Notes: generated by a model not told the origin, from the sequence alone. Counted from the stretch's first letter, positions 30,801 to 39,065 are shown. The stretch: 64,000 bases of DNA from Sporosarcina sp. JAI121 (GCF_013408665.1 NZ_JACCCL010000003.1:62001-126000), one strand, 5' to 3'. Made by a program: numbers and translations.

Positions 30801-32531
30801 AAGGAATCTATTTACGCGATTATTGGTAACCCTCCATATTCAGCTAGACAAAAAAGTGAAAATGATAATAATCAAAATCAAAGTCACCCGATATTAGAAA
30901 GTAAAATTGTAGACACGTATGCAAGATATTCAAAAGCTAATGCTCTTCATACGCTTTACGATTCTTTTATAAAGGCATATAGATGGGCTACAGATAGATT
31001 AGACGGTAAAGGTGTAATTGGATTTATTACTAATAATTCATTTTTGGATAGTCAAAGCACAGATGGTTTAAGAAAATGTTGGGGAGAAGAATTTAATTAC
31101 ATTTATATATTTAATTTACGTGGGGATCAAAGAACCCAAGGAGAACTCTCAAGAAAAGAGGGTGGGAAAATATTTGGTTCTGGTAGTAGAGCTGGTATTG
31201 CTATAGCATTATTAGTCAAAGATGGTTCTGACAATCATCATATTTATTATAAAGAAATGGAAGATTATTTAACAAAAGAAGAAAAATTAAAAACGGTAGA
31301 GAATATTAAATCTTTGTCTAAAATTCAATGGATAGAAATTAAACCTGATAATAATTATGATTGGATTAATCAAAGAGATGAAAATTATTTGAGTTATGAT
31401 TCCATGTTTGGAGATGAAAGTAGTTACTTTAAATCAAAGGCAATTGGAATTCAAAGTAAACGTGATACTTGGGTATATGGTTTTTCTAAATCTCATGTTA
31501 AGGAAAATGTTAATAGACTAGTAATGAATTATAATTCTGAAGTAGAGCGTTTAAAACATATCAAGGATAAATCAACTATTTTATCAGAAATTAACACGAC
31601 GGAGTCTTTTATTAAATGGAGTGACGAGTTAAAGCGATATATAGTGAATAAAAAAGTTTTACAATTAGATGAAAGTAATTTAACAATCACATTGTATCGT
31701 CCGTTTGTAAAAAAGTGGCTTTATTATGATGATAATGTGATAGCTAGACCAGGTAAATTAAAAACCTACTTTAAAGAAGAAAATTTAGCTATTATTATTA
31801 GTGGTACAGGTGCTAAAAAGGATTTCTCAGTGTTTGTTGCAAATAATGTTGTAGATGCCAATTTGATGGAAGCTGGTGCACAAGTATATCCTTTATATTT
31901 AAATGAGATGAGTGGATTATTTAGTGGTGAAATAAATTCCAATATCTTCGAAAATATACAAAGGAAATTAAATTTAGATGATAAGAGCGTATTTTACTAT
32001 GTCTATGCATTATTACATTCAGAAGAATATAAATCTATCTACTCTAATGATCTAAAAAAGGCAATTCCTAGAATTCCTCTTGTGAAGAATTTAAAAAAAT
32101 ATGTTGAGATTGGTGAAAAGCTGGTGAATTTACATCTTAATTATGAGATTCAACAAGCACACTCAGATATTATTGTAGAATATGTATCTTCTCCACCATC
32201 TTATAAGGTTGAAAAGATTAAATATGGTAAAGTGAGAGATTCTAGTAAAAAGTTGGTGAATGATTTAACCACTGTAATTTTTAATAAAGATATAATTATA
32301 AAAAATATTCCATTGGAAGTATACGATTATTTAATAAATGGGAAATCAGTGGTTCAATGGATAATAGAACAATATAAATTTGGTAATGATGAAAAATCAA
32401 ATATTATTGATGATCCTAATAAATATTCAGAGGATCCAAAGTATATATTGAATTTACTTTTAAGTGCTATAACTGTTGCTATTGAAACTCAGAATATAAT
32501 AAGGGAACTACCAAATTATGAAGTAGAATAA
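27819..32531 (+). CDS. Type ISP-like single-polypeptide restriction-modification enzyme
   Basis: The 1570-residue protein has domains in this order. An Mrr/PD-(D/E)xK-like nuclease covers residues about 60-125, with Asp73 and Q88-C-K90 in GVDLVARE...AIQCKYY. An SF2 helicase/translocase spans about 175-600: Walker A APGTGKT near 202, DEAH 338-341, motif VI QAVGRVMRK 587-595. A coupling region spans about 640-830. A gamma-class N6-adenine methyltransferase has motif I LLDPFTGTGTF near 895 and motif IV NPPY at 1004-1007. About 560 C-terminal residues form a presumed target-recognition region. Size and order match LlaGI/LlaBIII, which methylate one strand and cut DNA after translocation between head-to-head sites. 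One protein provides both modification and restriction, so no partner is required. All key motifs are intact. Confidence 0.93.
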   Translation: MSTELKSSNSFISLVKEMDVAYRTQRDRGTMFELLSCTYFKNEPMYGRLFDKVWMLNEVPVEYEIPKNDTGVDLVARERETGNLVAIQCKYYSEDTTIQKQHIDSFLNEVGKKFYSRGIIIASTDHWGKNAEDALAGRDKVITRISLTQLKESTIDWSEFNFSAPEKVKVQNKKTPRPHQLPAIEDVVKGFETADRGKLIMAPGTGKTYTSMAIAEELAKKKGSIFRVLYLVPSIQLLSQTLRGWTADTNYNMDAIAVCSDRKVTKQESKNEFEDITVADIGYPATTSAEKLLEYQERIENNQGKGDFLSVFSTYQSIDVIIEAQQNGFYEFDLVVCDEAHRTTGATELNKENSSFTKVHYDENIKTTKRLYQTATPRVYGEAAKEKAAEMSVVIADMDNPVLYGEEFYRIGFGDAIRNGILTDYKVMVLAVDEEMIARRFQQMFANKDSELEFDDVTKIIGCWNGLVRRKSNSDEALGAPMKRAIAFAGTIRESKLITDMFAHVVDQYLNQDPDDEHQYNVEIDHADGSMNALEKNKKISWLKGDVPENTCRILSNARFLTEGVDIPDLDAIMFLKPRKSKIDIAQAVGRVMRKTDGKDYGYVILPIGVPAGKDTNGVLDNNEKYRVVWEVLNALRSLDERFDASINKLELNKKKPEQIQIIGVGEAPEDGELTPVTHQLELMLTEEDLTDLERAIYGKIVRKVGNVRYWEDWSKDVAEIAQQHMLRIRVMIEDTNSQAYTEFQKFVKSLRYNINDSITDTQAIEMLAQHLITKPVFEALFDSYSFVHNNPVSKSMESILAILDERGLMKEQERLNSFYDSVRVRAEGVDNLKAKQDIIIQLYDKFFKVGFKETTERLGIVFTPVEVVDFIIHSVDDVLKKHFGKSLASEGVHLLDPFTGTGTFITRLLQSGLIPKEDFLRKYTQEIHANEIVLLSYYIAAINIEETFHNLHGGDYVPFEGIVLTDTFESTETKDTFNSELFNENNDRLKRQQKESIYAIIGNPPYSARQKSENDNNQNQSHPILESKIVDTYARYSKANALHTLYDSFIKAYRWATDRLDGKGVIGFITNNSFLDSQSTDGLRKCWGEEFNYIYIFNLRGDQRTQGELSRKEGGKIFGSGSRAGIAIALLVKDGSDNHHIYYKEMEDYLTKEEKLKTVENIKSLSKIQWIEIKPDNNYDWINQRDENYLSYDSMFGDESSYFKSKAIGIQSKRDTWVYGFSKSHVKENVNRLVMNYNSEVERLKHIKDKSTILSEINTTESFIKWSDELKRYIVNKKVLQLDESNLTITLYRPFVKKWLYYDDNVIARPGKLKTYFKEENLAIIISGTGAKKDFSVFVANNVVDANLMEAGAQVYPLYLNEMSGLFSGEINSNIFENIQRKLNLDDKSVFYYVYALLHSEEYKSIYSNDLKKAIPRIPLVKNLKKYVEIGEKLVNLHLNYEIQQAHSDIIVEYVSSPPSYKVEKIKYGKVRDSSKKLVNDLTTVIFNKDIIIKNIPLEVYDYLINGKSVVQWIIEQYKFGNDEKSNIIDDPNKYSEDPKYILNLLLSAITVAIETQNIIRELPNYEVE

Positions 32532-32707
32532 GAATCTATCTAATTAGTTCGTGATAAATTCAGACAAGTGTTTATGGATAAAGTTTTAAATCATAGCCCC
32601 GCAACCTATATTTTTTGTTAAAAGTAGTTAAAAGCGTATTCAAACAATTTAAATAGCAGCTATAAACCCCTAGAAACATTGGTGTCATAGCTTTTAATGA
32701 GACTGTT

Positions 32708-32731
32708 GGTTCGACTCCCGCCGTCTTCATA
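32708..32731 (+). repeat. Right attachment site (attR), copy of ssrA 3' end
   Basis: 24-bp near-identical copy (one C-to-T change) of 23826-23849. It marks the right end of the island. Confidence 0.85.
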
Positions 32732-32756
32732 GTTTAATTTAAATGAGTTTCAATGA

Positions 32757-32798
32757 ACGTCAAAAACCTTTATGAAGCAAGGTTTTGACGTTTTTTTA
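32757..32798 (+). terminator. Terminator right of attR
   Basis: Long stem ACGTCAAAA(A)CCTT / AAGGTTTTGACGT followed by seven T. It probably terminated ssrA before the island inserted. Confidence 0.88.
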
Positions 32799-32830
32799 TG
32801 TCATATAACTTCATAGGATTTCAAAAAACT

Positions 32831-33352
32831 TTGAAGGTACTTGATGTTCATCCATTTAAGGATGAACATCAAAACATCACGATGCTTGTTCGTCTAGGCA
32901 ATGAAATGGATACCATCCATCGAGCGGTTCAAGGACTCATTGCGATAGAAGATTCGTTGAAAGGCGAAGGGGGAAATGCAATCCGTTCATTTTATGCGGA
33001 TTGCCACTTGCCGTTCCTTCAGTTTTTCAAGCTATTTCAGAGCCGTTTTACATAGGTGCAAAATGAAGAGAAAAATCTTAAACAACTATTTGATGCAGGT
33101 TTAACAGAAACAGATATTAAAAATTTGAAAAGTGGATTGGTACCAGATGGATATCAGGTTCATCATAAACTACCTTTAGATAATGGAGGAACAAATGGTT
33201 AATGAAATTTAATATTAATTAAAAATAGTCCATATGATAAAGTTCTAACCAATTCACAAAAGGATTTAACTAAAGGCATGGAAGTTGGAGATTCAAATAA
33301 TATTAAATGGCTACTCCAAAAAGGGGTTATATATCCAACAACTAAAAAGTAG
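32831..33352 (+). pseudogene. LXG polymorphic toxin pseudogene (N-terminal LXG and C-terminal HNH-like nuclease)
   Basis: TTG 32831 opens LKVLDVHPFKDEHQ..., a clear LXG domain start running to FKLFQSRFT. A TAG at 33053 follows. The same reading frame then continues with LKQLFDAGLTETDIKNLKSG and DGYQVHHKLPLDNGGTN, the HNH-type nuclease tip of such toxins, is broken again by TAA-TGA, and resumes NLILIKNSPYDKVLTN to the stop at 33350. Full LXG toxins are usually 450-650 residues, so the middle (rest of LXG and linker) is deleted. LXG proteins are exported by type VII secretion to kill neighbours. It is certainly inactive. Confidence 0.88.
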
Positions 33353-33435
33353 AGGTGAGAACATGATTTTAGAATTGCTGTAACCGTCAAGTAGTATTGA
33401 ACACTTTCTGCTCATTAATTTTGAACACTTTTCGC

Positions 33436-34182
33436 TTAAAATAATGTCTGTCGATGTTTGATTCTATGACTATCCCCATCCAAGTGGAGAACTTCCGAGC
33501 GATGGAGAAGGCGATCTAAGATCGCCGTGGTGATTCCCTGGTCTCCCAGTAACTCTCCCCATTCCTCCGGCCCTTTGTTGGATGTTAGTATAATCGAGCT
33601 TCGTTCGTAAAGATGATTAACGAGATGAAAAAACAGGTTGGCCTCGTTCTGATCCATCGCCATATACATCAGATCATCAATGATGACCAGGTCGGCATCT
33701 CTGATCTTTTTCATCTGTAGCTGCGATTTACGAAGGTATTCCTCCGTTTTCAGAAGGGGAATCAGTTCCCCCATTGAAATGAATAAGACGCGATAACCTT
33801 TAAGTATCGCCTCTAGCCCCAATCCGATTGCGATATGTGTTTTCCCTACGCCCGGCGGGCCTAGAAATATTAGGTTGAATGATTCCTCAAGCCACGAGAG
33901 CTCGCGAAGCTGTCGAAGCTGTCGTTCACTGATTGAAGGCTGTTCCTTTAGATCAAATTCCTCCAGGGTCTTCTGATAAGGGAATTTAGCCATTTTCAAA
34001 TGCCTCTCTATCATCTTCTCTTCACGTCGTCTTTCCTCATACGTAAGTAGTTCTCTTGGAAATTCCTGGTAGGTCCATGAATTAGACTCTGCCTTTCTCA
34101 GAAACGTTGGAAGCTCCTTGGATGTTTCTGTCATCCTTAGCCGCTGAAACTGACTTTGTAAATCCTCCACAGAATAATTCAT
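33436..34182 (-). CDS. istB: IS21 family helper ATPase IstB
   Basis: 248-residue AAA+ ATPase with Walker A GPPGVGKTH near residue 108 and Walker B LVIIDDLMY. ATG 34182 is chosen because GGGAGG lies 8 nt upstream; the GTG nine bases earlier is too close to that site. IstB forms oligomers on target DNA and stimulates the IstA transposase. Confidence 0.93.
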   Translation of the reverse strand: MNYSVEDLQSQFQRLRMTETSKELPTFLRKAESNSWTYQEFPRELLTYEERRREEKMIERHLKMAKFPYQKTLEEFDLKEQPSISERQLRQLRELSWLEESFNLIFLGPPGVGKTHIAIGLGLEAILKGYRVLFISMGELIPLLKTEEYLRKSQLQMKKIRDADLVIIDDLMYMAMDQNEANLFFHLVNHLYERSSIILTSNKGPEEWGELLGDQGITTAILDRLLHRSEVLHLDGDSHRIKHRQTLF

Positions 34183-34183
34183 C

Positions 34184-35728
34184 TCACGCACCTCCCAGAA
34201 TCTTTAGGTAACCATGCAGTTCCCTAACGGTGGCTTTTTCTTTGTAATATTGGGAGGCGCTCCGGGAACCGTTATCAAGACTTGGTTCCTCGCGCATCTG
34301 AATCCCCGCCAGATGTTTCGCTACGTCACGAAAATCATTCGCACTCCACAAACCTCTGTCAATGCAGATATCCAAGGCCGACGGGATATAGGGACTGAAT
34401 TCTTTTACGGCCTTTTGAAGGATCTGAAGCTGATCCCTTATGTATCTCGGATAACGCTGATGAATTTTATCAAGGAACAGTTGAATCTTCTCGCCATCTT
34501 CGAAAGATTCTTTGACTGTCTCCATATATGCAGCTATCCCTTTCGATCTATCTCTACCGTGATTGGCGTTTTTTATAAGTTGGCCTTTTCCCTTAGAAAG
34601 ACGATGAACAGCCAAGGGTTCTTCTCCGTGATTCTTTTCGATGATTAGCTGGTCTTCGAGAATCCGGATACGAACTGTATTGTCTCCGTTGGGTTTATAC
34701 GTCCCTAAAGGGACTGAATAACGATTAGATTGGAATTTAATAATATTGTCCTTGTGCACCGTCCTTGTTATACTAGACCCATGGTTGCTTTCGAAAGAAA
34801 GCAGGGAGGAGACTTTTCGTAAGTGTGGCTTTTCCAGGGCAAACACTTCGACAGGTCTCTTTTTTATTGTATTGTGCACTTGGTAATTTCCTTTTCTCTC
34901 TAGCCAAGCCAGGCACTGCTCATTCCAAGTATCCAGCTGATGAAATACGCGATTCTTCGCAAAGTTTCCTTTAATAAATTTCACCACATTCTCAATCTTT
35001 CCCTTTGATTCCGGATCTGCACCTCGGCAAAGATAGATACGGAACCCCCTCTGTTGCCTATATGCCTGGAACTCTTCAGTATAGATAATATCACCGCCGT
35101 TTTCGCTGACAATCATAAGCTTGTCCTGGTCGTAGACGATTTCTTCAGTCATTCCTCCATAAAATTCGAACGCCTTCTCATGGCATTGAATGACATCCCT
35201 TGTAGTAAACGGACGTTCCTGCCATACGGCATACTTAAATCGCGAATGGGATAGGACGAAGGCAATAATATACAGTTTAGTGGTTTTTCCCTCGGAGGTT
35301 TTCACCTTCTTCTCTCCGAAATCTACCTGCATCTGTTTTGCTTTGGGCAACTCCTCAACGGCCTCATAACTTCGATAGCTTAGCGTTTTTGGAATGTGAT
35401 ATTCCTCTCGCAGCTCCCTTACATAAGTACGAACCGTACTGTCGCCGACATCCTTGAAATGACAACGCTCCTCCAGCCAATCTGAGATTTGAGAAGCTGA
35501 TAGATCAGGATGCTCCTTCAACCAGCTCAGAATATTATCCCGATAGGGATCCAATTTCCGTTCCCTTGTTTTCAATTTATTCACCCATTCGTAAGCCTCT
35601 TCAAGATTCATCTCTAGATATTCGTAGACTGTTGTTCTAGATAAATTACATTTCCTCGCAATCGCAGATATTTTAAATCCTTGCTTTTTCAATTGATGCA
35701 CTTCTACAATCACTTCTAACTTCAGCAC
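34184..35728 (-). CDS. istA: IS21 family transposase IstA
   Basis: 514 residues from GTG 35728 (GGAGG 8 nt upstream). An N-terminal helix-turn-helix (FKISAIARKCNLSRTTVYEYL) is followed by the DDE integrase core with Asp in MQVDFGEKK, Asp in EIVYDQDK and Glu in SKGKIENVVKF. It recognises the IS ends and catalyses transposition. istB follows 1 bp after its stop, so translation is coupled. Confidence 0.94.
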   Translation of the reverse strand: MLKLEVIVEVHQLKKQGFKISAIARKCNLSRTTVYEYLEMNLEEAYEWVNKLKTRERKLDPYRDNILSWLKEHPDLSASQISDWLEERCHFKDVGDSTVRTYVRELREEYHIPKTLSYRSYEAVEELPKAKQMQVDFGEKKVKTSEGKTTKLYIIAFVLSHSRFKYAVWQERPFTTRDVIQCHEKAFEFYGGMTEEIVYDQDKLMIVSENGGDIIYTEEFQAYRQQRGFRIYLCRGADPESKGKIENVVKFIKGNFAKNRVFHQLDTWNEQCLAWLERKGNYQVHNTIKKRPVEVFALEKPHLRKVSSLLSFESNHGSSITRTVHKDNIIKFQSNRYSVPLGTYKPNGDNTVRIRILEDQLIIEKNHGEEPLAVHRLSKGKGQLIKNANHGRDRSKGIAAYMETVKESFEDGEKIQLFLDKIHQRYPRYIRDQLQILQKAVKEFSPYIPSALDICIDRGLWSANDFRDVAKHLAGIQMREEPSLDNGSRSASQYYKEKATVRELHGYLKILGGA

Positions 35729-35866
35729 CTTCCTGATCCTCCAATACACTAGTTATTCTGTACTCTATTAGTATAACTAGTAGAAGGAATTGTGGGCGGA
35801 AAGTGTTCAGTTCTATCAAGCAAAAACTGTCCATTTTAGTTTAGCAGTTACAATTGCCTGCTGATA

Positions 35867-36253
35867 TTGAAAAAATCAATTATATTACCTGTAAACGATG
35901 AAAATATTCAAACCATAAAAGAGTGGATTTCAAGAAATATAAGTGAAAATCTATGGATAAGTGAATATGAAAATTTGCTAAAAAAAGTAAATGGGCTAGA
36001 ATTTAATGGACTAGTTATCTACAATGCGAAACCTAATGATGAAAATAATGGTTTTATTGGAGCAAATGAAATTTGGCGAGATAATGAATGGGATAGTAAT
36101 TATTTATTTTTTGGAGATTCAAATATTTCTTGGTATTGTCTAGACATAGACAATTATGTATTCCTTGAACTCGACAAGCCAAGAGGGAATATAGTGGATG
36201 AATTTAACAGTTTCGATGAAATGATCAATACTGCATTGAAGAGTGTTTTGTAA
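35867..36253 (+). pseudogene. SUKH/SMI1-KNR4 (YrhA-like) immunity gene split from its start by IS21
   Basis: The 128-residue reading frame resembles SMI1/KNR4 immunity proteins (VNGLEFNGLVIYNAKP; NEWDSNYLFFGDSNISWYCLD; YVFLELDKP). The first possible codon (TTG 35867) has no ribosome-binding site. The original site (GAGGTGAGAAC then ATG 33363 and five codons) lies on the other side of the IS. Rejoining across the target duplication gives a frame that ends at a TGA about 19 codons in, so there is also a one-base frame difference. It was probably the antidote to the HNH toxin upstream. Confidence 0.7.
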
Positions 36254-36364
36254 AACATAGTATATCATCAGGCGATTTTTTGATATCTTCAAATATGAGG
36301 GACTTTAAAAAACTTGATTAAAGTCAGGTGCTCATTAAAGTTGCATGGCAGTGAATATATGTGA

Positions 36365-36526
36365 AATTATACTTTTGAGTATGCTGGTAAGGGTACGGAT
36401 AAAGCTGGTCAGAACGGAAAAGGTGTTTTTGAATGGATTATTGAGCCAAATGGTGACATGAGCCACAGGAGATTCATTGAAAATGGTGTAATAACGGGTA
36501 AGCCAAATCAAACTCTAAAAAAGTAG
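36365..36526 (+). pseudogene. Orphan toxin C-terminal domain relic
   Basis: 54-codon open segment starting after a TGA, without a start codon, reading [16 protein letters not shown] then [19 protein letters not shown] and VITGKPNQ before the stop. It resembles the tip of polymorphic toxins and directly precedes an immunity-type gene by 12 bp, the usual toxin-immunity order. The activity of the toxin fold is not recognised. Confidence 0.6.
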
Positions 36527-36538
36527 GAAGTGAATAAT

Positions 36539-37018
36539 ATGAACTTAAAAGATTTGAAAAATAGACATATTAAGTATGATTGGAAAACTGTTTTTGTAGG
36601 TGTCCAAGAAAATCATTTTAATAAAGACGTTATTTCTGACTATGCGGTAGAGTTGATGGAGATTGGTGATGAAAGTGGGTTTGTTAGTAAGCTTGCATGG
36701 GGAGTATCTAGTGAAGATTTAGAAGAAGTGATGTTAGAGATAAAAACTAATTATTTCCCTCAATTAGATGAAGAAAGCACAATATTGGTAGAGGAGAATA
36801 GAAAACTCAGATTTGTTTGTTTATCTAAAATAAAAGAAAAATATAAAGAAGATAATGAATTATTAAATAAAATTGCAGAGTTTTATGGAAATCATCACTA
36901 CCCAGAAGATATGGTGAGTTTTGTTAATTATATCCCTCAAGAAGTTCCAACTACGAAAGAAGATATGGTAAATAGGTTAGATAAATTTTTAAAAATGGAG
37001 AGTGTGAGATGTAGTTAG
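36539..37018 (+). CDS. DUF2247-like immunity protein
   Basis: The 159-residue acidic, helical protein begins MNLKDLKNRHIKYDWKTVFVGV and continues ELMEIGDESGFVSKLAWGVSSEDLEEVM, resembling the DUF2247 family found beside polymorphic toxins in Bacilli (assignment from memory). ATG 36539 has AGGAAG 8 nt upstream; GTG 36530 overlaps that site. The matching toxin survives only as the relic upstream, so it is an orphan immunity gene. Confidence 0.7.
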   Translation: MNLKDLKNRHIKYDWKTVFVGVQENHFNKDVISDYAVELMEIGDESGFVSKLAWGVSSEDLEEVMLEIKTNYFPQLDEESTILVEENRKLRFVCLSKIKEKYKEDNELLNKIAEFYGNHHYPEDMVSFVNYIPQEVPTTKEDMVNRLDKFLKMESVRCS

Positions 37019-37123
37019 CTATTTTACTTGATTCTACGGGCAGAGAAAGAACAACGAATTGAAGGGTACTGTGCTTGACACAAAGGAAAATAATTCAAAT
37101 GATGAAGAGAGGACAGCGCTAAA

Positions 37124-37489
37124 ATGGAAAGCGTATCAAATGTAGTTAAATTGGAATCAATAAAATCCTTCCAATCGACAATCAGTAAACTCGAAAATGC
37201 CTTGGCTACGATGACTCAGAAGGGCGCAAATACTACCTTAATAAAAAAACGACTCAGAGCTGTTTACATTGGCTTAGCCATGCTGGAAGACGTTTGGGAT
37301 CAAAGACCGCATACTAACACCCGTGAAGATTTGGCAGAAGCCCGCAATGTTCTTACTGGTTTATTCCCATCAATTGAGGGCATTTATGTTAAGGCAAAGG
37401 CAGGTAGTCCTCAAAGAACGCTTTTAGAAAGAAGAATTAAAGCATTGGAACTAGCTGTTCAAGCGATTGACGATCATTCCGATGAATGA
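37124..37489 (+). CDS. Hypothetical helical protein
   Basis: 121 residues, predicted almost entirely alpha-helical, with no signal peptide or membrane helix. It begins MESVSNVVKLESIKSFQSTI and has a basic middle (LIKKRLRAVYIGLAMLEDVW) and an acidic end. GAAGAGAGG lies upstream of ATG. I do not recognise the family. It sits between the toxin/immunity debris and a transporter gene. Confidence 0.65.
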   Translation: MESVSNVVKLESIKSFQSTISKLENALATMTQKGANTTLIKKRLRAVYIGLAMLEDVWDQRPHTNTREDLAEARNVLTGLFPSIEGIYVKAKAGSPQRTLLERRIKALELAVQAIDDHSDE

Positions 37490-37494
37490 TTTTT

Positions 37495-37590
37495 GAGTAC
37501 CTGTGCGTCACACATAGACAAACAATTAACACGCCTGAATAAATATATAAAAAATCAGATATCACCAATTTGTCTGATTTTCATTTTGTC
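37495..37590 (+). repeat. Dispersed repeat family F, copy 1, ending in a terminator
   Basis: Begins GAGTACCTGTGCGTCA and includes AGACAAACAATTAACAC and the hairpin AAAATCAGA / TCTGATTTT (37551-37581). A diverged copy lies at 60395-60492. The remainder of the gap up to 37973 has no recognisable gene or site. Confidence 0.6.
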
Positions 37591-37973
37591 AAAGAGTTAC
37601 TTTTGAGAAATGGGATAAATCCTATTTCTCTTTTTTGCTGAATGACTGTATCTACTCAAGAGTAATTCCTCAACAAATGGAAAATCCATGCTGAAAGAAG
37701 ACAACAAAGGAAATTGGGGAATTCTGGGTGAAATCGAATGAAGGAATTTGGAAAGCGTTGTCTGACCCTGTTTTGTTTTGAATGTATAATTCCACTCACA
37801 ATAGGCAAATTAAGAATAAATTGTTACGGCATGAATTAGCTAAGAAAAGTATTTCCATTGGGCATGTTTCATTTCCATCTCGTCCTTATACTCATCATAA
37901 TGCCTGTTTATCAAGTTTATATCATGCGAGTATCCGCTGAAAAAGTTGAGCAATTCGAGAAGAGGTAAAGTGG

Positions 37974-38924
37974 ATGACTAAAAAAGGTAAAAGTAGTAAA
38001 GAAGCTAAAAAGGGTGTAGGCTTAGGGGCTGTTTCCGCTGTTGCATGGGGAGTCGATACGGTAATCATTGGCGTTATTATCGCAAGTACTCCATTTAAAG
38101 AGGCTGTGATGATTGCTCCAATTATAGCCGCGTTCATGCACGACTTTTTCTCTTCATTATGGATCTCTTTGCTGATGATCATTAAGGGCGAATTTTTCAA
38201 TGTGTTAAAGCTGTTTAAAACGAAAAGTGGAGCAATCTTAGTGTTAGCCGCATTGTCAGGTGGACCTTTGGCAATGAGCTTTTACTTTCTTGGTATTCAA
38301 TATGCGGGAGTCACCTATGCGGCAAGTATTGCTTCTATATTTCCTGGAATAGGCGCCGTGCTTGCATTCTTTTTTTTGAAGGAAAAAATGAACAAAAAAA
38401 CTTGGTCCGGCGTTGTATTGAGTATTATTGGAGTCATTGTTATAGCATATGTACCAACGAAGTTTGACACCGAAAGTAACTTTTTCATTGGAATATTGTT
38501 TTCGTTAGGGGCTGCTATCTTTTGGGGGCTTGAAGGTGTAATCGGTGCTTGGGGGATGAGAGGAAAAGAAGTCGTACCGCTATATGCGATTAATATTAGG
38601 CAAATTACTTCCGCTCTCAGTTATGCAATAATACTCGTCCCATTGCTGCATGGCTATCCTTTAGTATTTGAGGCGGCGACATCCAGCATCGTTTGGATCA
38701 TCGTCATCGCCGGTTTTTTAGGAACTGCTAATTATTCTTTATACTATTCGTCAATTAATTTAATCGGAGCTGCTAGGGGGCAATCACTGAACAATACGTA
38801 TGTATTTTGGGCGATCTTAACCGAAATTGTGTTTATTGGCACTCCGGTAAATATACAATTTGTCCTAGGCGCAATCATCGTACTTTTAGGGTCTATCCTC
38901 GTATCAGGAAGCTTAAAAAAGTAA
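37974..38924 (+). CDS. EamA/DMT-family transporter
   Basis: The 316-residue protein has about ten hydrophobic helices arranged as two EamA repeats (GLGAVSAVAWGVDTVIIG ... and FSLGAAIFWGLEGVIGAWG ...), with the family's typical Pro/Gly-containing SIFPGIGAVLAFFFLKEKMNKKTWSGVVLSIIGV end of repeat one. The substrate is unknown (drug/metabolite transporter superfamily). AAGAGGT precedes ATG. Followed by a terminator. Confidence 0.88.
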   Translation: MTKKGKSSKEAKKGVGLGAVSAVAWGVDTVIIGVIIASTPFKEAVMIAPIIAAFMHDFFSSLWISLLMIIKGEFFNVLKLFKTKSGAILVLAALSGGPLAMSFYFLGIQYAGVTYAASIASIFPGIGAVLAFFFLKEKMNKKTWSGVVLSIIGVIVIAYVPTKFDTESNFFIGILFSLGAAIFWGLEGVIGAWGMRGKEVVPLYAINIRQITSALSYAIILVPLLHGYPLVFEAATSSIVWIIVIAGFLGTANYSLYYSSINLIGAARGQSLNNTYVFWAILTEIVFIGTPVNIQFVLGAIIVLLGSILVSGSLKK

Positions 38925-38967
38925 AGGGTTGTTTAGGAAAAGACTAAGCATAATTTACTTGTATTTC

Positions 38968-38999
38968 AAAGGCATGGACATTTTTGTCTGTGCCTTTTT
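38968..38999 (+). terminator. Terminator of the EamA gene
   Basis: Stem AAAGGCA-TGGACA / TGTCTG-TGCCTTT followed by a T tail. Confidence 0.85.
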
Positions 39000-39065
39000 C
39001 AGCATGGCTAAAGATAATTGAAGGGTACTTACAATAGTACTACAGAGGGGGAGCGGAATAGAACA

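Larger units (their letters stand above)
23826..32731. mobile_element. 8.9-kb defence island integrated at the 3' end of ssrA
   Basis: The element is bounded by a 24-bp direct repeat of the tmRNA 3' end (23826-23849 and 32708-32731, one mismatch, C to T). It carries a tyrosine recombinase next to the left attachment site, a two-gene nucleotidyltransferase-fold/ImmA module and a Type ISP restriction enzyme. Codon use is visibly more A/T-rich than the flanking core. The integrase lacks its N-terminal half, so the element is probably stranded. The boundaries rest on the repeat alone. Confidence 0.85.
33379..35852 (-). mobile_element. IS21-family insertion sequence
   Basis: About 2.47 kb with termini TGTAAC ... 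GTTACA (33379 and 35852), multiple internal GAACACTTT-type terminal repeats at both ends, and a 5-bp target duplication ATTGC (33374-33378 and 35853-35857). It carries istA and istB on the minus strand. Both genes look intact, so the element may be recent and active. Confidence 0.93.
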
